Source: an uncultured Candidatus Melainabacteria bacterium (GTDB lineage: Bacteria > Cyanobacteriota > Vampirovibrionia > Gastranaerophilales > Gastranaerophilaceae). Taken from it: DNA of 28,756 bases. Position 1 is the first letter of the stretch. The number at the start of each line of letters is the position of its first letter. The notes below the pieces were generated by a model. That model was not told where the DNA came from. It ran no database searches and was given only the letters and a program-made list of their open reading frames with translations. Shown here piece after piece: positions 23,869 to 28,756 of the stretch. Both the position numbers and the translations under genes were made by a program. The DNA lies in contig CAKUXM010000017.1 in assembly GCA_934700335.1 (NCBI GenBank), positions 1-28,756 on the forward strand, written 5' to 3'.

Positions 23869-25212
23869 TTATTTTCTCAAAGATTTAAGTCTTTTTAAGA
23901 GGTTAAGTTTATATCCTGAGAATAAAACAATTGATGCACCTATCCAAGCGGCGGGAGATGCAAAACAAATACCTAAAAAGCCCCAAAAATGCCCTAAAAT
24001 AAGAGCACAAGCTCCTCTCAAAACAAGTTCAGCTACACCTGACATTAATGGACCAACAACTTGTCCCATACCTTGAAGAATATTTCTAAATATCAATAAT
24101 ATAGCTAAGAAAATCATAAATATCATAATTACATGTAAATACATTGAACCTAAATAGATAATTTCATTATTAGCTTCACTCATAAATATTGAAACAAATT
24201 GTTTAGAGAAGAACGACAACAATATAAAACTTACAACACAAATTGTAATACCAATCGTCACAGCACATTTTGTACCTTGCTTAATTCTACTAACTTTACC
24301 AGCACCATAATTCTGAGCGGTATATGTTGCCATAGTCGCACCTAAAGCTACAAGAGATTGTGAAAAGATTTGTTCAACTCTCATGGCAGAGGTGTAACTA
24401 GCAACAGCTATTGAGCCTAATCCATTCAAAACAAATTGAAGAACAATAATACCAATAGTCAAAACTGACATTTGAAACCCCATAGGAATACCTATTCTCA
24501 AATGTTCTAGTATAAATTTCTTTTCAAAAACCCAGTCTTCCTTTTTCAAATGTAAGATAGGATATTTCCAAAACATAAAAGACATACACAAAACAGTAGC
24601 AACCAATTGTGCAGTTACAGTTGCCCAACCAGCACCTGCTATACCCATATTAAACTTAGTAACAAACAAAAACGCTAAAATTATGTTTAAAACAGAAGAA
24701 AACATCAAAAAATATAATGGGGTTTTACTATCTCCAAGCGCTCTAATGACGTTTGAAGACAAGTTATAAAATACAGTAGCAAATATACCCAAAAACATTA
24801 TAAATAAATATGTATTTGCCATATCAATAATATCGTAAGGTGTTCTTAATAATTTCAAAAGTTGATAAGAAAAAGGTGCAGACAACAAAGTCATAACTAT
24901 CATTAACACACCTGAAAGCATAAATGAAGTAGTAAAAGACATTCTTACCATTTTATAATCCCTAGCTCCAAATCTTTGAGCTAAAACAACTGCGAAACCT
25001 TGAGTTGAAGCAAAAATAAAACTTATCACAAAGAATATAAGTGATGCCGTACAACCAACAGCAGCAAGAGCTTGTACACCTAAATATCTACCCACAATAA
25101 TAGCATCTGCCAAATTATACATTTGTTGAAAAATGTTACCAATAAATATTGGAAACATAAAAGCTAAGATAAGATTTAAAGGTTTGCCATGTGTTAATTC
25201 TTTTACTGCCAT
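23869..25212 (-). CDS. MATE-family multidrug/Na+-coupled efflux protein
   Basis: Inner-membrane exporter of about 447 residues with 12 membrane helices in two MatE halves. Typical blocks are PIFIGNIFQQMYNLADAIIV in helix 1-2, GVQALAAVGCTASL, and GIPMGFQMSV plus MRVEQIFSQSLVALGATMAT in the second half. It resembles the DinF/NorM-like group common in gut bacteria. The start is put at 25212 because GAGGGAT precedes that ATG; an in-frame ATG at 25299 would add 29 residues that pass through the terminator of the upstream gene. It is a single-gene unit. Confidence 0.94.
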   Translation of the reverse strand: MAVKELTHGKPLNLILAFMFPIFIGNIFQQMYNLADAIIVGRYLGVQALAAVGCTASLIFFVISFIFASTQGFAVVLAQRFGARDYKMVRMSFTTSFMLSGVLMIVMTLLSAPFSYQLLKLLRTPYDIIDMANTYLFIMFLGIFATVFYNLSSNVIRALGDSKTPLYFLMFSSVLNIILAFLFVTKFNMGIAGAGWATVTAQLVATVLCMSFMFWKYPILHLKKEDWVFEKKFILEHLRIGIPMGFQMSVLTIGIIVLQFVLNGLGSIAVASYTSAMRVEQIFSQSLVALGATMATYTAQNYGAGKVSRIKQGTKCAVTIGITICVVSFILLSFFSKQFVSIFMSEANNEIIYLGSMYLHVIMIFMIFLAILLIFRNILQGMGQVVGPLMSGVAELVLRGACALILGHFWGFLGICFASPAAWIGASIVLFSGYKLNLLKRLKSLRK

Positions 25213-25268
25213 TTTTATCCCTCGACAAAATATTAGCACAAATAAATAATAGTCAACTATATAGAAGA

Positions 25269-25296
25269 AAAAGACGATATTTTTATATCGTCTTTT
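25269..25296 (-). terminator. Terminator after the flavodoxin remnant
   Basis: Perfect 12-bp stem AAAAGACGATAT (25269-25280) and its complement (25285-25296) with a TTTT loop, 11 bp after the mini-flavodoxin stop on the minus strand and followed by a T-rich run. It closes the DXS-like / mini-flavodoxin transcript. Confidence 0.82.
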
Positions 25297-25307
25297 CATA
25301 CATAAGG

Positions 25308-25436
25308 TTATTTAACTTCGGCTAACCATTTATCAATTTCAAACATATCACCATCAACACGAGCTTGAATTTCTTCTGCTATATGTTTTGTGTTTCCTGA
25401 CCAAGAAAAATATGTAATTAAAATTCTTTTTTCCAT
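25308..25436 (-). pseudogene. Mini-flavodoxin, 42 residues, probable internal deletion
   Basis: The reading frame begins MEKRILITYFSWSGNTKHIA, the first strand and FMN-phosphate loop of a flavodoxin (SWSGNTKHIAEE), then reaches DGDMFEI, a usual block near residue 35. After that it jumps to DKWLAEVK, which looks like the last helix of such proteins, and stops. Flavodoxins have about 140-180 residues, so roughly 100 central residues seem to be missing without loss of frame. AAGGAGAAAAAT precedes the ATG, 10 bp after the DXS-like stop, and a terminator follows, so it is still well placed for expression. It cannot fold as a flavodoxin; it is a remnant or a new small protein. Confidence 0.72.
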
Positions 25437-25446
25437 ATTTTTCTCC

Positions 25447-27282
25447 TTATAAATTAGATTTAATATCTTCCACAATAAGTTCAGGTGTTAGATGATAACG
25501 TTTATTTAATTCTTCCATTGAAACTCTGTCTGTAAATTCTTTTTTCGCTCCAAAGTTAAGAACTTTCATATCAGAATTACCATAATATCTAGCAACTTTT
25601 TCACCATATCCGCCGTCAAGAACGCCGTCTTCAAGTGTAATAACTAATGAGTGGTCTTTTTTAAGATTATCTAACGCTTTTTCATCAAGACCTGTCAAAT
25701 AAACAGGATTTATTAATGTTGCATTGATATTTAATTCATCTTTCAATTTTGCTTGAACTTCTTCACCTAATTGATAGAAGTTTCCAACACCGATGATTGC
25801 AACTTTTTCACCTTTGTTAGCCACTTTGAATTTATTCAATCTTGAATAATCAGTTTTATCAGCTACTCCAGTAGAAACAGGTGTTGTCATAGGAACTCTG
25901 ATTGCAACTGGATATTTTGTTTGTTCAACAGACCAATCAAGCATTGCTAAATATTCTTCTTTATTAGTTGGAGCCAAATAAACAATATTTGGAATATTGC
26001 TAATCAAGGGAATATCAAATACTTGCAAGTGAGTTACATCTGCAGGAGAAATTCCACCCCAGAATACAAGAATTGTAGCAGGTGCGTTATTGATAGCCAA
26101 ATCTTGAGATAATTGGTCATAACTTCTTTGGATAAATGAACTCAAAACTTCAAATACTGGTTTTGCACCGTTTGCAGCCAAGCCTGAAATATAACCAACT
26201 GCATGTTGTTCTGCAATTTGAACGTCTGTATAATTTTTGCCTAATTTATCTCTTACATCTTTTGTTAAACCAGTTGCACCAGGCGTTGCAGCTGATACAA
26301 CCATTAATGATTTGTCTTTTTGAACTTTATCTACTAAATAATCATTTGTAAGACTTGTAAATGTTTCAACTTTTGGTTGAGGTTTACCGTAATTTTCTAT
26401 GAATTGAGGAACTGTCCAGTGATAAGTTTCTTTATCCGCAACAGCTGGTTCATAACCTTTACCTTTTAATGTGTGAATATGAACAACCGTAGGTTTATCA
26501 GTATCTTTAACTTTTTCAAATAATGCAATTAATTTTTCAACATTATTACCTTCTTCTAGGTAATAATAATCAAAACCCATTGATTTGAAGATATTATCTT
26601 TTGCTTCGCCATTTGAGTCTCTTAAAGCCTTTAAGCTGTTATAAATACCACCTTCAACAGGTGCAATAGACATAACGTTATCGTTTACAATGATAATCAT
26701 ATTCGAATTTAAAACAGCAGCATTACTCAAACCTTCAAAGGCTTCACCACCTGATAATGAGCCATCACCAATTAAAGCAACAACGTTATATTTTTCACCT
26801 TTTAAATCTCTTGCTTTTGCCATACCGGTTGAAAGACTAAGAGATGTAGAAGTATGACCTAACATAAAGTTATCGTGTTCACTTTCGTTTGGATTAGAAT
26901 ACCCAGAAATTTCCGGGTGCTTCAATGGATTTACAAAAGCATCTTTTCTTCCTGTTAAAATTTTGTGTGGATAAATTTGGTGCGATACGTCAAATACAAA
27001 TTTGTCTTTTGGAGAATTAAAAACATAGTGCATTGCGATAGTTGCTTCTACAATACCTAAGTCTGGACCTAAATGCCCACCAATAATATTAACCTTGTTA
27101 ATAATAGCTTTTCTAATATCACCAGATAAAACTTCCATTTCATCAATAGAAAGATTTTTCACATCTTTTGGTGAATTAACTTTTTTAAATACATCTGAAT
27201 AAGTTTGTTCTTGTGCATTTGCCATACTTGTAACTCCTATAATTAATATTGATAATATTGAAATTAAAATTTTATTTTTCAT
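25447..27282 (-). CDS. DXS-like thiamine-diphosphate enzyme with signal peptide
   Basis: A 611-residue relative of 1-deoxy-D-xylulose-5-phosphate synthase. A signal peptide (KNKILISILSILIIGVTSMANA, cleavage before QEQ) precedes the enzyme. AAGGAA lies in front of this ATG, so the leader is part of the gene. Conserved: GGHLGPDLGIVE, DVSHQIYPHK, LGHTSTSLS, the thiamine-diphosphate motif GDG (172-174) to NDN (200-202), His288 in TYHW and catalytic Glu358 in IAEQHAVG. By my alignment the Arg of E. coli DXS IDRAG (Arg420, holds substrate phosphate) is Trp here (VFWGGISPADVTH). The mature part is also shorter than usual. It may act in the periplasm on another substrate; the family call is firm, the reaction is not. 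A mini-flavodoxin follows. Confidence 0.85.
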   Translation of the reverse strand: MKNKILISILSILIIGVTSMANAQEQTYSDVFKKVNSPKDVKNLSIDEMEVLSGDIRKAIINKVNIIGGHLGPDLGIVEATIAMHYVFNSPKDKFVFDVSHQIYPHKILTGRKDAFVNPLKHPEISGYSNPNESEHDNFMLGHTSTSLSLSTGMAKARDLKGEKYNVVALIGDGSLSGGEAFEGLSNAAVLNSNMIIIVNDNVMSIAPVEGGIYNSLKALRDSNGEAKDNIFKSMGFDYYYLEEGNNVEKLIALFEKVKDTDKPTVVHIHTLKGKGYEPAVADKETYHWTVPQFIENYGKPQPKVETFTSLTNDYLVDKVQKDKSLMVVSAATPGATGLTKDVRDKLGKNYTDVQIAEQHAVGYISGLAANGAKPVFEVLSSFIQRSYDQLSQDLAINNAPATILVFWGGISPADVTHLQVFDIPLISNIPNIVYLAPTNKEEYLAMLDWSVEQTKYPVAIRVPMTTPVSTGVADKTDYSRLNKFKVANKGEKVAIIGVGNFYQLGEEVQAKLKDELNINATLINPVYLTGLDEKALDNLKKDHSLVITLEDGVLDGGYGEKVARYYGNSDMKVLNFGAKKEFTDRVSMEELNKRYHLTPELIVEDIKSNL

Positions 27283-27316
27283 ACCTGTTCCTTAATAATT
27301 CAAATTTATATTAAAA

Positions 27317-27347
27317 ATTTTACAACTTGAGAGTAGCTATCAGTCAA
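27317..27347 (-). promoter_or_regulatory. Candidate promoter of the DXS-like gene
   Basis: Minus strand TTGACT (27347-27342) with TGTAAA after 17 bp or TAAAAT after 19 bp, 35-65 bp before the start codon. The -35 box is close to consensus; the -10 box is ambiguous. Confidence 0.4.
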
Positions 27348-27568
27348 CCCTTAACTTTACATTTGTTAAAATTTATTTATAAATTCGCATTAATATTCGT
27401 AAAAATTTCTTACCTACACACTACTTACACAATCTGCAAGTTAACTCAATATTAAAAATTGCCTAAAAAAATTTAAATATTTCTACAAAAAGAAATAAAA
27501 TAAATGTTTAATATTTATTCATATAAGAAAAATTTGTTGTGCCATGCCTATATTAACATGATAAAATT

Positions 27569-27609
27569 ATGAAATCACAAAGGAAGATTTTAAAGTTTTG
27601 TGATTTCAT
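27569..27609 (+). promoter_or_regulatory. Leader hairpin of the TRL-like gene
   Basis: ATGAAATCACAAA (27569-27581) and its exact complement (27597-27609) flank a 15-nt loop; the structure ends 16 bp before AAAGGAG (27625-27631), the ribosome site. No T run follows, so it is not a normal terminator. It could be a 5' stabilising stem, an operator or an attenuating structure. Confidence 0.5.
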
Positions 27610-27636
27610 GCGGAATTATATTGAAAGGAGATTTAC

Positions 27637-27939
27637 ATGAAAAAATTATTTAGCACAATTGCTGTATTAGGCTTATTAGCATGTCCAGCATTAGCATCAG
27701 AACCATTTGGTTTCGTTTACCAAGATACAACTCACCAATTATTAGGTTCAGGTTCAGTTAACCCAGCTAAAGTAGGTACAGCTACTTGCACATCATACTT
27801 TGGTATAGTTGCATTAGGTAACTGCTCAGTAAAACAAGCTATGTCAAACGGTAGAATTTCAGCTTTATCACACGCTGACCAAGCTACAAAAAACATTCTT
27901 GGTTTCAAAAAAGTTACAACAAGAGCTTATGGTCAATAA
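27637..27939 (+). CDS. TRL-like family small secreted protein
   Basis: A 100-residue protein. The signal peptide MKKLFSTIAVLGLLACPALA is probably cleaved before SEP; the Cys in it is not in a clear lipobox. The mature part matches the TRL-like pattern: GFVYQDTTHQLLG, then KVGTATCTSYFGIVALGNCS, AMSNGRISALSHADQATKNI and LGFKKVTTRAYG. The two cysteines may form a disulfide. Such proteins are small and exported; their function is unknown. A strong AAAGGAG precedes the ATG, with a 13-bp stem upstream and a terminator 28 bp downstream, so it is a single-gene unit. Codon use looks like that of a well-expressed gene. Confidence 0.86.
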   Translation: MKKLFSTIAVLGLLACPALASEPFGFVYQDTTHQLLGSGSVNPAKVGTATCTSYFGIVALGNCSVKQAMSNGRISALSHADQATKNILGFKKVTTRAYGQ

Positions 27940-27967
27940 TCAATATAATTATTGAGACATAGACAAA

Positions 27968-27996
27968 AAGAGGCGTAGCCAACGGCTACGCCTCTT
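27968..27996 (+). terminator. Terminator after the TRL-like gene
   Basis: Perfect 13-bp GC-rich stem AAGAGGCGTAGCC (27968-27980) with its complement at 27984-27996 and an AAC loop. The following sequence is AT-rich but not a pure T run. Confidence 0.8.
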
Positions 27997-28075
27997 ATAT
28001 TATAATAAGTCAAATCCAAAAAGGCTTAAAAAGTTGCATATCTAAAAGATTTGCAATATCAAAAGTTATACTTTA

Positions 28076-28135
28076 ACAAAATGTTTATTGTAGAAAATTA
28101 ACATTTTGTGAGCTAGATTATTTTTTTTTGATAAT
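28076..28135 (+). promoter_or_regulatory. Dyad and candidate promoter of the phosphatase gene
   Basis: ACAAAATGTT (28076-28085) and its complement AACATTTTGT (28100-28109) form a 10-bp inverted repeat. TTGTGA (28107-28112), overlapping its right arm, is 17 bp from GATAAT (28130-28135), a plausible -35/-10 pair. A second TATAAT lies at 28138-28143. Confidence 0.4.
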
Positions 28136-28179
28136 GTTATAATTATTTATAAAATTATAAGATAACAAAAGGAAAGCGA

Positions 28180-28650
28180 ATGAAAAAAGTTTTGTTTGTA
28201 TGCTTAGGTAATATCTGCAGATCGCCAATGGCACAAATCGTTTTTGAAAATTTGGTACAAGAGCAAGGGCTAGAAAACGAATTTGAAGTAGATTCAGCCG
28301 GCACAGAAGGTTATAATGAAATGTGTCATGCAGGTATTCATTGTGGAACAAAAGAAGTTTTGCGTAAAAATGGTGTATATTTTAAAGAACACTATTCTCG
28401 TAAAATAAGAAAACACGATTATGAATATTATGATTATATTATCGCAATGGATTCAGAAAATATCAGTGATATAGAATATATTGTAGGAGATGACAAATCT
28501 AATAAAATTAAACGTCTTTTAGATTACACAAATAAACCTCGCAATATAAAAGACCCTTGGTATACAGGTAATTTTGACGAAACATATAATGATGTTATTG
28601 AAGGCTGTTCAGCTTTTTTAGAATATTTAAAAAGTGAGTTAAATTTATAG
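28180..28650 (+). CDS. Low-molecular-weight protein-tyrosine phosphatase
   Basis: Cytoplasmic phosphatase of 156 residues. The P-loop VCLGNICRSPMA gives Cys8 and Arg14 of the CX5R motif at the N-terminus, DSAGTEGYN follows, and the general acid Asp125 sits in DPWYTGNFDETYN. The length is standard. In other diderms such enzymes reset tyrosine kinases that control exopolysaccharide export, but no kinase or polysaccharide gene is visible here. AAAGGAAA precedes the ATG. It stands alone between two terminators. Confidence 0.95.
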   Translation: MKKVLFVCLGNICRSPMAQIVFENLVQEQGLENEFEVDSAGTEGYNEMCHAGIHCGTKEVLRKNGVYFKEHYSRKIRKHDYEYYDYIIAMDSENISDIEYIVGDDKSNKIKRLLDYTNKPRNIKDPWYTGNFDETYNDVIEGCSAFLEYLKSELNL

Positions 28651-28657
28651 TTAACAA

Positions 28658-28683
28658 AAAAATTCCACCAAAGTGGAATTTTT
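28658..28683 (+). terminator. Terminator after the phosphatase gene
   Basis: AAAAATTCCAC (28658-28668) pairs with GTGGAATTTTT (28673-28683) around a CAAA loop, followed by CTTTT, 7 bp after the stop. Confidence 0.85.
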
Positions 28684-28688
28684 CTTTT

Positions 28689-28756
28689 AAATAGCAAGGG
28701 AGAGACTCGCTTGAGTTGTAGGCGAGCTTCACGAGCCGTACAAATCAGGATATCGA
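28689..28756. other. Unidentified GC-richer segment cut by the window end
   Basis: After the terminator the base composition rises sharply. CTCGC and GCGAG flank TTGAGTTGTAG, and GGC/GCC bracket the next segment, so it can fold. The minus strand has an open frame through it, but without a start in view. It could be the edge of a dispersed repeat, an RNA or another gene; nothing firmer can be said. Confidence 0.3.

Larger units (their letters stand above)
27283..27636. other. 354-bp intergenic region between divergent genes
   Basis: Very AT-rich. It holds the candidate DXS-gene promoter on its left side and, near the right end, a 13-bp inverted repeat in the leader of the TRL-like gene. The middle part (about 27350-27560) shows no reading frame, repeat or RNA that I can support. 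Confidence 0.6.

Noticed and set aside
25213..25299. Hydrophobic N-terminal extension of the MATE protein
   Set aside because: It reads through the terminator hairpin of the upstream gene, and GAGGGAT marks the start at 25212.
28689..28756. Partial tRNA at the window end
   Set aside because: No acceptor/T-arm consensus such as GTTCGA with matching stems could be placed.

Overview
The window is AT-rich chromosomal DNA from a Gram-negative (diderm) bacterium. The lipid A genes lpxD-lpxC-fabZ-lpxA, a heptose-phosphate adenylyltransferase, a Skp/OmpH-like chaperone and a TolC-type export operon all require an outer membrane. The standard genetic code fits every gene. Very low GC, a TRL-like secreted protein, a cyanobacterial-type heptanucleotide repeat and a gut-type mini-flavodoxin/DXS pair together suggest a gut-associated non-photosynthetic cyanobacterial relative (Vampirovibrionia / Gastranaerophilales). 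This placement is inference; there is no rRNA gene in the window. No tRNA, CRISPR array, insertion sequence or prophage was recognised.

Layout. Positions 1-1166: a composite inverted-repeat element beside a GIY-YIG endonuclease gene, and an exported HExxH protein. Positions 1333-4866: dnaE, the replicative DNA polymerase III alpha subunit, closed by a two-way terminator. Positions 4932-10525 (all minus): a biosynthetic run read as dapB, asd, heptose adenylyltransferase, lpxD, lpxC, fabZ, then a strong terminator, then lpxA. It joins the DAP/lysine pathway for peptidoglycan to LPS core-heptose and lipid A synthesis, and the divergent skp-like gene adds outer-membrane protein folding, so the region is an envelope-building block. 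Positions 11208-12828: two CxxCxxCC (YkgJ/UPF0153) metal-binding proteins flank a thioredoxin. Positions 12895-18302: an accessory segment with a repeat protein, a protein resembling a polymorphic-toxin C-terminal domain, an APC amino-acid permease with a J-like partner, and a large protein with an HELGH metalloprotease domain. Positions 18381-23601 (minus): a self-regulated export operon tetR-tolC-hlyD-two ABC-2 permeases, with no ATPase gene. Positions 23722-23791: ten perfect heptamer repeats. Positions 23869-27282 (minus): a MATE exporter, a 42-residue flavodoxin remnant, and a DXS-like thiamine-diphosphate enzyme with a signal peptide. Positions 27637-28650 (plus): a TRL-like secreted protein and a low-molecular-weight tyrosine phosphatase.

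The most notable points are: the exported DXS-like enzyme that appears to lack a substrate-phosphate arginine and is followed by an internally deleted flavodoxin; promoters placed so that transcription should start on the start codon (leaderless mRNAs), with a pair of dyad operators over the tetR promoter; a nested inverted-repeat element next to a GIY-YIG nuclease whose heptamer arms recur as a tandem array more than 23 kb away; and toxin-like proteins around 13-18 kb.
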